Numbered from the stretch's first letter, positions 33,928 to 41,150 are shown. The stretch is 46,979 bases of DNA from CAIOGI01 sp964561875 (GCA_964561875.1 CAZLQL010000006.1:1-46979); one strand, 5' to 3'. Made by a program: numbers and translations. The notes: a model not told the origin generated them from the letters alone.

Positions 33928-33956
33928 AATATACTCCTATATAAATGTAGTGTCAA
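33928..33956 (-). promoter_or_regulatory. Promoter of RNA candidate 2
   Basis: Minus-strand TTGACA (33956-33951), exactly 17 bases, TATATT (33933-33928); predicted start near 33921. Confidence 0.65.
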
Positions 33957-33991
33957 ACAGTATTTACTATATCTGTGGAAAACTATATTTC

Positions 33992-34000
33992 TGTTACAAT
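33992..34000 (+). promoter_or_regulatory. xerC/D extended -10 element
   Basis: TGT TACAAT, six bases before the ATG at 34007; leaderless spacing. Confidence 0.55.
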
Positions 34001-34006
34001 ATAGTT

Positions 34007-34927
34007 ATGTCGCACAATATATCAGATCTCAAAACAGAGTTTCTTCAATATGTAGAAATTGAAAAAGGAAGAAGTTTGAGCACTGTAAGAAATTATGATC
34101 ATTATATATCAGTATTTCTCGACCATACTAAGGTTAAAAATCCAAAGGATATAACAGATGGTGTACTTAGAGAATATAGACTTTGGCTTAACAGACAACA
34201 AACAGTAAAAGTTAAAGGTAGCTCCCCTACTCCCATAAAGAAGCGTACTCAAAACTATTACCTCATAGCATTGCGTTCGTTTTTAAAGTATTTAGCAAAG
34301 AGAAGTATAGAAGTAATACCACCAGAGAGAATAGAGTTAGCAAAAGTTGCTGAGAGATCGATAGATTTGATAAATATTGAGGAATTGAATGATTTACTAA
34401 AATCTCCTGATACAAATACTGTTCAAGGACTTCGTGATAGAGCTATGATGGAACTTTTATTTTCTACTGGACTACGTGTATCAGAGTTATGCTCTCTCCC
34501 AAGAGATATAAACCTTAAGCTTGATGAATTTTCTATAAGAGGAAAAGGAGAAAAAGTCAGAGTTGTTTTTCTTTCAGAAAATGCGAAGAAATGGGTAAAT
34601 GAATATTTAAAAAAGAGAAAGGATATGGACGATGCTCTTTTTGTTCAAATCGCTGACAAGAAAAAGAGAGATACATTGCGCTTAACACCAAGATCTGTTG
34701 AAAGAATAATAAAGTTTTATGCAATAAAGGCGGGAATATCAAAAAAGGTTACTCCACACGTCATACGACACTCTTTTGCAACAGACTTACTTCGCAATGG
34801 TGCAGATCTTCGTTCAGTACAAATGCTACTCGGTCACGCAAATATAGGTACAACACAAATATATACACATATTACAGACAGTGAATTGAAAAAAGTACAT
34901 CAAAAGTTTCATAGGAAGGGAGAGTAG
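34007..34927 (+). CDS. XerC/XerD-type tyrosine recombinase
   Basis: 306 residues with an N-terminal SAM-like core-binding domain (VEIEKGRSLSTVRNYDHYI) and a catalytic domain carrying the R-H-R-Y set: STGLRVSELCSL (Arg), PHVIRHSFATDLL (H-x-x-R), LLGHANIGTTQIYTH (His and nucleophilic Tyr). Length fits XerC/D, which resolve chromosome dimers at dif. A role as an integrase cannot be excluded, because it sits beside RNA-like GC-rich segments and a foreign-looking transporter. I start at ATG 34007, supported by the extended -10 element; the longer frame from 33950 is not supported. Confidence 0.92.
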   Translation: MSHNISDLKTEFLQYVEIEKGRSLSTVRNYDHYISVFLDHTKVKNPKDITDGVLREYRLWLNRQQTVKVKGSSPTPIKKRTQNYYLIALRSFLKYLAKRSIEVIPPERIELAKVAERSIDLINIEELNDLLKSPDTNTVQGLRDRAMMELLFSTGLRVSELCSLPRDINLKLDEFSIRGKGEKVRVVFLSENAKKWVNEYLKKRKDMDDALFVQIADKKKRDTLRLTPRSVERIIKFYAIKAGISKKVTPHVIRHSFATDLLRNGADLRSVQMLLGHANIGTTQIYTHITDSELKKVHQKFHRKGE

Positions 34928-34940
34928 TAAAATTTAAAAG

Positions 34941-34970
34941 AAAAACCGCATGAAAAATCATGCGGCTTGA
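34941..34970 (-). terminator. Terminator between xerC/D and the MFS gene
   Basis: CCGCATGA (34946-34953), loop AAAA, TCATGCGG (34958-34965). The minus-strand side continues TTTTTCTTTT, so it ends the MFS transcript; it can also stop the convergent xerC/D transcript. Confidence 0.8.
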
Positions 34971-34984
34971 ATACTCCAGATAGT

Positions 34985-36196
34985 CTACTTTCGAAAGAGT
35001 TTCAAATAATAGAACATGAGAGCGATTCCAAACAAGGAAGAAGTTACACCAAGGCAAGTCAATGCAGTGCCAAGGCTCGATCTCGAGATGAGTAAACCAA
35101 ATCCGGCCATACAGAGAACTTCAACTGCTTTATGTACTGCTGATTTGGTTGAAAGTATCGTTGCTCTATTCACAGAGTCTATCCTTCGGTTAAGCATCTC
35201 GCTCACAAATGGTCCAATATATCCTCGTACTATATTCTGACCAAGTACCAGAGAGATAGACCATTTTGACACTATTGTACCCATAATGATTATAGGTATT
35301 GTAAGAATGCCTATTGAAGTGATTACTCCAACTTCGCTATCGAGTTTCTTAGAAATACGATTGGCAAAGAAACTTGAGATTGCGAAAACAATATTAATCG
35401 CAGCAAATATCAGACCAAAGTACTTTAAATCCAACCCAACCATTTTAAAGTATGGATTGTAGGTGAAGAACCAGAGTTTCGCTGTTACAGCTATGAGTGT
35501 TGCAAATGAAATAATCCATAGGATATCTCCACGAAGGATCACGACTTTGATGTTCCGGTAAACCTCACTCCAGGATGAGATTTTGGGTGATTTACTGCTA
35601 TGTATTGACGGTTCTACAAATGTGAATGAGATCACAAAAGAGATTATTATAAGAACCGCGTCAACAATAAGTGGTATTCTGATATCGATTACTGCAAGCG
35701 GTATAGAGATGAGGCATAGTACTGCTGTGATAACTGGTGAGGCTGATGATGCTCTACCCTCAAGCCTTCTGTATCTATTTGTCAGCTCGGTACCTTCTGC
35801 ACCTCCATGCTTCACGCTATCGTATATCATTGCTGTTTCTGCACCGTCAAGCATTGATAGACCGATTGCCCACAGTGCATTTGAAATCCAGAGCTGTATA
35901 TGTTCTCTTGATGTGGCGAAACCAATTAATTCTAGGACGATGAACAAACATCCAATCCTTATGGTCTTAACCCTTCCCCATTTATCCGCGAGAATACCCA
36001 TCGGTATTTGTAGTACTGCTAGTATGATCACACAACATGCTTCACAGAAGTAGACTTCCGAAAGTGGCATCTTGCACGTCGTTGTCATGAACATGACCAG
36101 GATAGGTCCTCTCATACTTGAATTTGCAAACAGCTTATAGAGATAATATTTAACTATATTACCCTCAACATCGTTTCTCATACACAAACCTTCCAT
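34985..36196 (-). CDS. Major facilitator superfamily transporter, foreign composition
   Basis: About 400 residues with twelve hydrophobic segments. The loop between helices 2 and 3 has the MFS signature (GILADKWGRVKTIRIG), and the N-terminal YYLYKLFANSSMRGPIL with AETAMIYDSVKHGGAE resembles drug-efflux type members. The substrate is unknown. G+C is higher than its surroundings (37-50% in the lines I counted, against about 32%) and codons are richer in G/C at third positions, pointing to acquisition by transfer. Start uncertain: ATG 36196 is used; ATG 36181 has a weak AAGG upstream, and TTG 36262 is also in frame. A hairpin-terminated leader precedes it. Confidence 0.88.
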   Translation of the reverse strand: MEGLCMRNDVEGNIVKYYLYKLFANSSMRGPILVMFMTTTCKMPLSEVYFCEACCVIILAVLQIPMGILADKWGRVKTIRIGCLFIVLELIGFATSREHIQLWISNALWAIGLSMLDGAETAMIYDSVKHGGAEGTELTNRYRRLEGRASSASPVITAVLCLISIPLAVIDIRIPLIVDAVLIIISFVISFTFVEPSIHSSKSPKISSWSEVYRNIKVVILRGDILWIISFATLIAVTAKLWFFTYNPYFKMVGLDLKYFGLIFAAINIVFAISSFFANRISKKLDSEVGVITSIGILTIPIIIMGTIVSKWSISLVLGQNIVRGYIGPFVSEMLNRRIDSVNRATILSTKSAVHKAVEVLCMAGFGLLISRSSLGTALTCLGVTSSLFGIALMFYYLKLFRK

Positions 36197-36261
36197 TTTG
36201 TTTTGATTAAAGAGCAAATCGTATATTCCCTGGATGGAATCCGGGACGATTCTAGATGACA

Positions 36262-36290
36262 AAAGAAAATCTCGGCCACCTAGCCGAGAT
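36262..36290 (-). terminator. Hairpin terminator upstream of the MFS gene
   Basis: ATCTCGGC (36269-36276), six-base loop, GCCGAGAT (36283-36290), then TTTCTTTTGTC on the minus strand. It lies 66 bases before the chosen MFS ATG. Confidence 0.65.
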
Positions 36291-36431
36291 AGTCTTTTAA
36301 AACTTTTTAACTTATATAGTTAAGAGAGATAAACACAACCTTGGCCAATTGGTGAATTTGTATAGATAAATAGCCCCGCATTTGAGACGGACTGAATCTT
36401 TCTATAGGTTGTGCATGAATGTAAATTCATA
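36263..36431 (-). promoter_or_regulatory. Candidate attenuator leader of the MFS gene
   Basis: A promoter at 36438-36466 would begin a transcript near 36431 that meets a terminator hairpin (36269-36290) before the MFS start. In between, an 8-bp stem CACAACCT/AGGTTGTG encloses about 60 bases with inner hairpins (CCG/CGG), preceded by ATGAAT/ATTCAT and followed by TTAACT/AGTTAA. An aptamer-like fold plus terminator ahead of an exporter gene looks like a riboswitch, but I recognise no known class. It could equally be a separate small RNA of about 160 bases. Confidence 0.4.
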
Positions 36432-36437
36432 TTAATT

Positions 36438-36466
36438 ACATTAACATTGAAAATAAGTATAGTCAA
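36438..36466 (-). promoter_or_regulatory. Promoter of the MFS leader
   Basis: Minus-strand TTGACT (36466-36461), 17 bases, TAATGT (36443-36438). Confidence 0.45.
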
Positions 36467-36486
36467 TAAGTGGTTAACTTCCTTTC

Positions 36487-36495
36487 TGTTATCAT
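36487..36495 (+). promoter_or_regulatory. xth extended -10 element
   Basis: TGT TATCAT, seven bases before the ATG at 36503. Confidence 0.45.
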
Positions 36496-36502
36496 TGTTG
36501 TT

Positions 36503-37270
36503 ATGAACATAATATCTTGGAATGTGAACGGTCTTCGTGCAAACGTTAAAAAAGGTGGATTTGATTGGTTTTTGGAAAAGAGTCCAGATATATACTGTAT
36601 ACAAGAGACAAAGTCTCACCCTGATCAATTAGATGAAAACGTTAGGAAACCAAAGGGTTATTTTGCTTATTTTGATCATTCAAAAGCAAAAAAGGGATAT
36701 AGTGGAGTGGCTATATATACTAAAGTTGAGCCAGAAAAAGTAGAATATGGGTTTGGAATACCAGAATATGATCAAGAAGGACGATTTTTAGCCCTATTTT
36801 TCAAAGACTTTATACTTATAAACACTTACTTCCCTAACGGTGGTAGTGGTCCAGATAGACTCAAGTATAAGCTAGAATTTTATGATGAATTCTTAAAATT
36901 TATTAATAAACATAAAAAAGCTGGAAAAGAAATCATATTTTGTGGAGATATAAATACAGCACATACAGAGATTGATCTTGCTCGACCAAAAGCAAATGAA
37001 GAAAATACAGGATTCCTACCAATTGAAAGAGAATGGATAGATCAAGTCATCCAATCTGGATTTGTTGATGTTTGGAGAAAATTAAATCCAAATAAAAAAG
37101 ATAGTTATACATATTGGGATATGAAAACTTTTGCAAGAGAAAGAAATGTTGGATGGAGAATCGACTATTTTTTCGCTAGTCCAGGTATTTTTGAAAAAGT
37201 AAAAAAAGCCAATATTCTCAACACAGTTTTAGGTTCCGATCATTGTCCAATAGAACTAATTTTAAAATAA
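36503..37270 (+). CDS. xth: Exonuclease III / AP endonuclease
   Basis: Cuts DNA at abasic sites in base-excision repair and has 3'-5' exonuclease activity. 255 residues with the metal- and phosphate-binding motifs in order: ISWNVNGLRA at the very start, IYCIQETK (catalytic Glu), GYSGVAIYTK, FPNGGSGPDRLKYK, IFCGDINTAHTEID (Asp/Asn pair), GWRIDYFFAS, and GSDHCPIELIL (His) at the end. I start at ATG 36503 because the fold begins there directly and the extended -10 element fits; the frame from 36470 would add a non-conserved extension. Confidence 0.95.
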   Translation: MNIISWNVNGLRANVKKGGFDWFLEKSPDIYCIQETKSHPDQLDENVRKPKGYFAYFDHSKAKKGYSGVAIYTKVEPEKVEYGFGIPEYDQEGRFLALFFKDFILINTYFPNGGSGPDRLKYKLEFYDEFLKFINKHKKAGKEIIFCGDINTAHTEIDLARPKANEENTGFLPIEREWIDQVIQSGFVDVWRKLNPNKKDSYTYWDMKTFARERNVGWRIDYFFASPGIFEKVKKANILNTVLGSDHCPIELILK

Positions 37271-37275
37271 AACAA

Positions 37276-37295
37276 TTGTCTTTTATAAAAGACAA
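37276..37295. terminator. AT-rich palindrome after xth
   Basis: TTGTCTTTTATAAAAGACAA is a perfect 20-base palindrome six bases after the xth stop. It may act as a weak terminator for xth or be a protein-binding site. Confidence 0.4.
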
Positions 37296-37297
37296 AG

Positions 37298-37306
37298 TTA
37301 TCCACA
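37298..37306 (+). other. Isolated consensus DnaA box
   Basis: TTATCCACA, a perfect match to the DnaA-box consensus and the same sequence as the central box at oriC. It lies just upstream of the promoter at 37326-37353. Confidence 0.45.
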
Positions 37307-37325
37307 GTTTTTAATTAAATTGTCC

Positions 37326-37353
37326 TTTACATGTCCTTTACACTTGATATAAT
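37326..37353 (+). promoter_or_regulatory. Promoter of RNA candidate 3
   Basis: TTTACA (37326-37331), 16 bases ending TGA, TATAAT (37348-37353). No protein gene follows on this strand. Confidence 0.5.
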
Positions 37354-37359
37354 AATCCC

Positions 37360-37793
37360 AGATCAGTTTAGTTTAAGTTTAAATATTCCGTTTGGTTTTG
37401 AGCCGAGCACAAAAAAACGAATAAGGAAAGTATTAAATTTTCTAAACAAATGTTCTTTGTAAAATATGGGTAGTGTACTCTTAGTTTTTTTGCATCTGAA
37501 ATTGTTTGTTTTGTTTTGCATTGTATTCATCTCGAGTAGAGATGAAAGAAGGCAACCTTAGCTTAGGCTCTGGTTTTGAAACGCATTTCTTCTCAATTTA
37601 CAACTAGCTGTCTCTCTAGATGGCGTATATATTATTTGAAGTTAATAGCGTTTTCTCCCCTGCGTTTGCTCTCGGTCAGCTTTCATTTGTTCTTTTAACA
37701 GTTTCCAGATGTACTCTCAAAACCGCGTTTGATTGGCGCATTCCATGTAACCTCTGGATACCGCTCGATCTACGCGGTTTTCTTATTGTATCC
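37360..37793. ncRNA. Candidate structured RNA 3 (strand uncertain)
   Basis: The 678-base gap between xth and cca has no convincing protein frame; the small rightward frame at 37620-37811 is not protein-like. A good rightward promoter begins it, and complementary nonamers AAAACCGCG/CGCGGTTTT (about 37719-37783) sit near the far end with a T-rich tail on the plus strand. A perfect hairpin TTCATCTC/GAGATGAA lies at about 37527-37547. The right half is near 43% G+C, high for an intergenic region here. Read on the minus strand, the same region also looks RNA-like, with A-rich loops. I could not match tmRNA, RNase P or SRP signatures. Confidence 0.4.
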
Positions 37794-37891
37794 TTATTTA
37801 TAGCCATATAATACTATGAGAACTATGAGACAATAAGTGCTATTACAGTATTTTTTTTATATGACTCGATAATTTTGTTGTTTATATACCT

Positions 37892-37907
37892 AGTTTCACG
37901 TGAAAGT
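37892..37907. other. parS-like site 1
   Basis: AGTTTCACGTGAAAGT: the central 12 bases TTTCACGTGAAA equal the core of the common bacterial parS sequence (TGTTTCACGTGAAACA); 13 of 16 bases match. It lies just downstream of cca. Confidence 0.6.
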
Positions 37908-37947
37908 CGGTTATGTTTGTATTTTATATATAAAACAAGGTTTTTTG

Positions 37948-39462
37948 TTATGAAACGTGGTATTTCTTATTTATTTCATCAATACTTCCCCTTTCAGCTT
38001 CCTCCTGCTTGTCTTTTCCTTTTTTGCCGAGTGTTTTCAGCTCATCAATAGGTAGTTTTATCAAATCTACTGCCCTACCGCTCAAATATTCAGGTGTGTT
38101 TAATTTAGGATTATCTAGAACTTCTTCAAGTAAGGCATTTAGTACAAAGCCTATTTTCGGCCCAGGAGTTTCATGTGTAACATCCATAATACCCTTTCCG
38201 TCAATTTTAAGCATACCTACACTTATGGGATCTCTCATAGCTTCTTCGACCATAGCTTTGTATTTTCTAAGTCTATATGGATTCTCTTTTGGTCTACCTG
38301 TTCCAATACGGTCACATATGCGTAAATTCATTAAATCCCATATATTCTCTCTCCCAACGTTATTTATCATTCTTCTTACTGCAGATAGGGTTATTGTTTC
38401 TGTATCAGAGAAGAACATGTGCCACCTTATCATTTTGCACACTTTTTCTATTGTCTTTGTGGGATATTTCATTCTCTCTAGGATAGTCTTTGTTACACGT
38501 GAACCAACCACTTCATGGTTGTAGAAAGTTATTTGACCGGTTTCACGTGAAATTCTCTTTGTTTCTGGCTTTGAAATATCGTGAAATAGGGCTGAAAGTC
38601 TTATCTCTATAGGCCAGTTTTTATCAGCAGAATGTTGCAAACTCCTTGTAAGATGCTCATATACATCATATGCGTGAGCTTGGTTTTGTGTTACACCCTT
38701 TGACTTGTGTAGTTCGGGCAAGATTATTTCCAGTATACCCAATTTATCCAAGGTCTCTATACCCTTTTTAGGCTCATTGGAGAGTAATATCTTTGAAAAT
38801 TCATCCCTAATCCTCTCAACAGATATCTCTTTCAGTAGATTTCTTTGTTTAATTATAGCTTGTACAGTATTTTCTTCTATTTCGAAACCCAATTCTGTAT
38901 TTAGTCTTACTGCTCTCATCATCCTTAAAGCGTCCTCATTGAAGCGTAGACTAGGATCACCCACAGATCTGAGTAATCTGTCCTTTATGTCCTTTAACCC
39001 ACCGTATAAATCAATTATGTCCTTTATGGAGCCATTTGAAAGACTGATCGCCATAGCATTTACGGTAAAGTCTCTTCTTTTTAAATCTTCTTCTATCTTA
39101 TTTCCAAACTTTATCTCATCTGGGTGTCTAAAGTCACTATACTTCCCTTCCATCCTATAAGGAGTTATCTCAATTATCTTTACTTTTTCATTTTGACTGC
39201 CCTCGTTCACCACAGCCACAGTTCCGAAGTTGTTTTCATAAAATGTTTTTGGGAATATGGGTATTATCTGTTCTGGTAAAGCATTTGTAGTTATATCCCA
39301 ATCCTTTGGTTCCCTGCCAAGTAGTATATCCCTTACACATCCACCTACTAGATATGCCCCAAAACCAGCTTTTTCAAGTGTTTCTACGGCAGAGACTATT
39401 TCTTCTGGTATAGCCCCGCTATTATTTTTAGGTAATTCTTGGTTGTTGTTAGTGTGTTTCAT
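37948..39462 (-). CDS. cca: CCA tRNA nucleotidyltransferase with HD domain
   Basis: Adds or repairs the 3' CCA of tRNAs. 504 residues. The nucleotidyltransferase head has GAYLVGGCVRDILLGREPKD and DWDITTNA (two metal-binding Asp), then RRDFTVNAMA and a helical neck with EDALRMMRAVR. A C-terminal HD phosphohydrolase-type domain shows ALFHDISKPETK. The need is visible locally: two of the four tRNAs in this window lack an encoded CCA. It has an extended -10 element six bases upstream of its ATG, and parS-like palindromes within and at both ends of the gene. Confidence 0.95.
   Translation of the reverse strand: MKHTNNNQELPKNNSGAIPEEIVSAVETLEKAGFGAYLVGGCVRDILLGREPKDWDITTNALPEQIIPIFPKTFYENNFGTVAVVNEGSQNEKVKIIEITPYRMEGKYSDFRHPDEIKFGNKIEEDLKRRDFTVNAMAISLSNGSIKDIIDLYGGLKDIKDRLLRSVGDPSLRFNEDALRMMRAVRLNTELGFEIEENTVQAIIKQRNLLKEISVERIRDEFSKILLSNEPKKGIETLDKLGILEIILPELHKSKGVTQNQAHAYDVYEHLTRSLQHSADKNWPIEIRLSALFHDISKPETKRISRETGQITFYNHEVVGSRVTKTILERMKYPTKTIEKVCKMIRWHMFFSDTETITLSAVRRMINNVGRENIWDLMNLRICDRIGTGRPKENPYRLRKYKAMVEEAMRDPISVGMLKIDGKGIMDVTHETPGPKIGFVLNALLEEVLDNPKLNTPEYLSGRAVDLIKLPIDELKTLGKKGKDKQEEAERGSIDEINKKYHVS
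38491..38506. other. parS-like site 2
   Basis: TGTTACACGTGAACCA matches 14 of 16 bases of the parS consensus, inside cca. Confidence 0.5.
38539..38554. other. parS-like site 3
   Basis: GGTTTCACGTGAAATT contains the full 12-base core TTTCACGTGAAA and matches 13 of 16 bases, inside cca, 48 bases from site 2. Confidence 0.6.
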
Positions 39463-39470
39463 GTGAAAAG
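39455..39470. other. parS-like site 4 (weaker)
   Basis: TGTTTCATGTGAAAAG matches 13 of 16 bases but breaks the central CG. It overlaps the cca start codon and -10 element, so bound ParB could repress the gene. Confidence 0.35.
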
Positions 39471-39477
39471 TTTAGCA
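39469..39477 (-). promoter_or_regulatory. cca extended -10 element
   Basis: Minus-strand TGC TAAACT, six bases before the cca ATG. Confidence 0.5.
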
Positions 39478-39526
39478 TTATGTAGTAAATACTTCAATAT
39501 TTAACATATATATGCTATTATATAAC

Positions 39527-39532
39527 TATAAT
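39527..39532 (+). promoter_or_regulatory. -10 element of the HTH/LAGLIDADG-like gene
   Basis: Consensus TATAAT, 13 bases before the ATG at 39546, giving a leader of about six bases. Confidence 0.45.
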
Positions 39533-39545
39533 CTATATATTAAGT

Positions 39546-40202
39546 ATGAAGGAAAAAGCTATATTACTAAGAAAAGATGGAAAAAGTTACACAGAAATCG
39601 CAAAAGAACTAAATGTTTCAAAAACAATAGTTTCTATCTGGTTAAAGAAGTACAGACTAAGTGAAAGTGAGACTATTGAATTGAGGAATAATATAAAATC
39701 AAGAATAGAGAAGGGTAGAGTAAAAGCACTTATAAGTATAAGATCAAAAAAAGTCTATAGAGACATGATTTTATATGATGAAGCAAAGAAAACATTTGAG
39801 GTAAATATAAAAGAACCATTTTTTTCATACGGCTTAGCCTTATATGAGGGCCATGGTACAAAAAAAGCTAATTATTATAACTTTACCCATAAAGATGTAG
39901 AAACTCATCTTATAATGCTAAATTGGGTCAATAAATACATTGTAATAAATGAAGACAAACTAAAATTCAAAGTTTTTATAAGTTCAGGTGATGAAGCTAT
40001 AGAGAAAGTTGATTTTTGGTCTAATAAAATCAATATTCCAGAAGAGAATATTGTAACTTATGTATATAAAAGGGGAGTTGTGGCTAGAAATAAAGATAAA
40101 AAAGAAAATGGAATACTTTCTGTAATGTATAATGATGTAAAAGTTATAAACAAAATAAATGCTTGGCAAAACATGTTAATAAAGTATTATAAGGGTGTCT
40201 AG
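39546..40202 (+). CDS. HTH protein with LAGLIDADG-like domain
   Basis: 218 residues. Residues 1-45 form a resolvase/transposase-type helix-turn-helix (AILLRKDGKSYTEIAKELNV, SKTIVSIWLKKY). The rest resembles a single LAGLIDADG homing-endonuclease unit: FFSYGLALYEGHGTKKA at the helix position with its acidic residue, NFTHKDVETHLIMLNWVNKY, a WSNKINI strand-helix, and a final GILSVMYNDVKVINKI. Such HTH-LAGLIDADG-like proteins are, from memory, recurrent in Patescibacteria. The stop lies 14 bases before tRNA-Arg, a typical place for mobile genes. Whether it cuts DNA or acts as a regulator is unknown. Confidence 0.65.
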   Translation: MKEKAILLRKDGKSYTEIAKELNVSKTIVSIWLKKYRLSESETIELRNNIKSRIEKGRVKALISIRSKKVYRDMILYDEAKKTFEVNIKEPFFSYGLALYEGHGTKKANYYNFTHKDVETHLIMLNWVNKYIVINEDKLKFKVFISSGDEAIEKVDFWSNKINIPEENIVTYVYKRGVVARNKDKKENGILSVMYNDVKVINKINAWQNMLIKYYKGV

Positions 40203-40216
40203 TGTGTTTTTTATAT

Positions 40217-40288
40217 GCTTCCGTGGTGAAATGGATATCATACCGGTCTTCGGAACCGTTGTTGGGGGTTCGAGTCCCTCCGGAAGCA
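40217..40288 (+). tRNA. tRNA-Arg (anticodon TCG)
   Basis: Cloverleaf with acceptor GCTTCCG/CGGAAGC, T arm GGGGGTTCGAGTCCCTC, and anticodon loop CTTCGGA reading TCG (Arg, CGN codons). The first anticodon-stem pair is mismatched (C-T). The 3' CCA is not encoded. Confidence 0.93.
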
Positions 40289-40404
40289 CATTGTATTGCG
40301 ACGTATCTGTTATATATTGCTAAGTAAACTATAAAAACTAAATATAGTGGATTTTTTTGGAATAAAATATTATATTTAGTAGGTATTTTGTTTTGTTTGT
40401 ATAA

Positions 40405-40475
40405 GCGGGTATCGTTTAGTGGTAGGACACGTCCTTGCCAAGGATGAGGTAGGAGTTCGATTCTCCTTACCCGCA
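40405..40475 (+). tRNA. tRNA-Gly (anticodon GCC)
   Basis: Acceptor GCGGGTA/TACCCGC, anticodon stem CGTCC/GGATG with loop TTGCCAA, T arm GGAGTTCGATTCTCC. The 3' CCA is not encoded. Confidence 0.95.
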
Positions 40476-40511
40476 CATTAACTATTTTTAGTAAAACTTA
40501 AGGTGGATAGT

Positions 40512-40530
40512 TGTGTATAACTGTGGATAA
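40512..40530 (-). other. Tandem DnaA boxes before yraN
   Basis: Two minus-strand 9-mers ten bases apart, TTATCCACA (40530-40522) and TTATACACA (40520-40512), both fitting TTATNCACA; a degenerate third copy may follow near 40533. They lie just upstream of the yraN -10 element, on one face of the helix, so DnaA may bind here. Confidence 0.5.
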
Positions 40531-40546
40531 CTTTGGGGATACTGTT

Positions 40547-40552
40547 TATAAA
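40547..40552 (+). promoter_or_regulatory. yraN -10 element
   Basis: TATAAA, 11 bases before the ATG at 40564, for a leader of about four bases. Confidence 0.35.
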
Positions 40553-40563
40553 AGACAAGAAAT

Positions 40564-40998
40564 ATGGCTTATAATCGTGTCCATGACCTTTTTTATTATA
40601 CAAAAACTGTGAAAAAGTCTTTATATAAAAACCCAATAAATACAAGAGAAATAGGGGATATAGGTGAAAATATCGCTTGTAAATTCCTCATAAAGAACAA
40701 CTATCTCATAATAGACAGAAATTATAGAAAAAAATGGGGAGAAATAGATATCGTGGCTAGTAAAAAGGGTATTTTGCATTTTATTGAGGTAAAAAGCATA
40801 AATAGTAAAATAGGGTATAGGCCAGAAGAAAATGTCCATGAAGTTAAAATAAAAAGGTTAAGAAGGGTAATACAAACTTACCTTGTTGAAAGAAAATATG
40901 GTCTAGGTGCATTGTTCGAATTCCATATTGCTGTAGTATATATGAACACAAATACCAGACTAGCAAAAGTGTCTTTTATGGAAAATGTGATATTATAG
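40564..40998 (+). CDS. yraN: UPF0102/YraN-family nuclease-like protein
   Basis: 144 residues. The family core has the restriction-endonuclease-like signature: GDIGENIACKFLIKNNYLI, DRNYRKKWGEIDIVASKKG (Glu and Asp of the active site) and HFIEVKSINS (E-x-K). After this comes ALFEFHIAVVYMN. YraN is widespread and usually lies near ribosomal or competence genes; its substrate is not known. It stands alone between tRNAs here, with DnaA-box-like repeats ahead of it. The first 25 residues are not conserved in my memory of the family, so a later start is possible. Confidence 0.9.
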   Translation: MAYNRVHDLFYYTKTVKKSLYKNPINTREIGDIGENIACKFLIKNNYLIIDRNYRKKWGEIDIVASKKGILHFIEVKSINSKIGYRPEENVHEVKIKRLRRVIQTYLVERKYGLGALFEFHIAVVYMNTNTRLAKVSFMENVIL

Positions 40999-41026
40999 CT
41001 TTTTGTAGGGTATTTATTTGTTTTAT

Positions 41027-41102
41027 CGGAGTGTGGTGTAACGGTTAACATTCCTGTTTTGGGAACAGGCGACTCCGGGTTCGAATCCCGGCACTCCGAC
41101 CA
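41027..41102 (+). tRNA. tRNA-Pro (anticodon TGG)
   Basis: Acceptor CGGAGTG/CACTCCG, anticodon stem CCTGT/ACAGG with loop TTTGGGA, T arm CCGGGTTCGAATCCCGG. The 3' ACCA is encoded. Confidence 0.95.
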
Positions 41103-41141
41103 ATATAATTTAATAATAGTTAATATTAAACATAATTTATG

Positions 41142-41150
41142 TGTTAATAT
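41142..41150 (+). promoter_or_regulatory. Extended -10 of the small membrane protein gene
   Basis: TGT TAATAT, eight bases before the ATG at 41159. Confidence 0.45.

Noticed and set aside
33950..34006. Longer N-terminus for the XerC/D protein
   Set aside because: The extra 19 residues cover the promoter; the extended -10 element sits six bases before ATG 34007.
37620..37811. 63-codon rightward frame before cca
   Set aside because: Not protein-like; its start has no supporting promoter, and it crosses the complementary nonamers near the end of the RNA-like segment.
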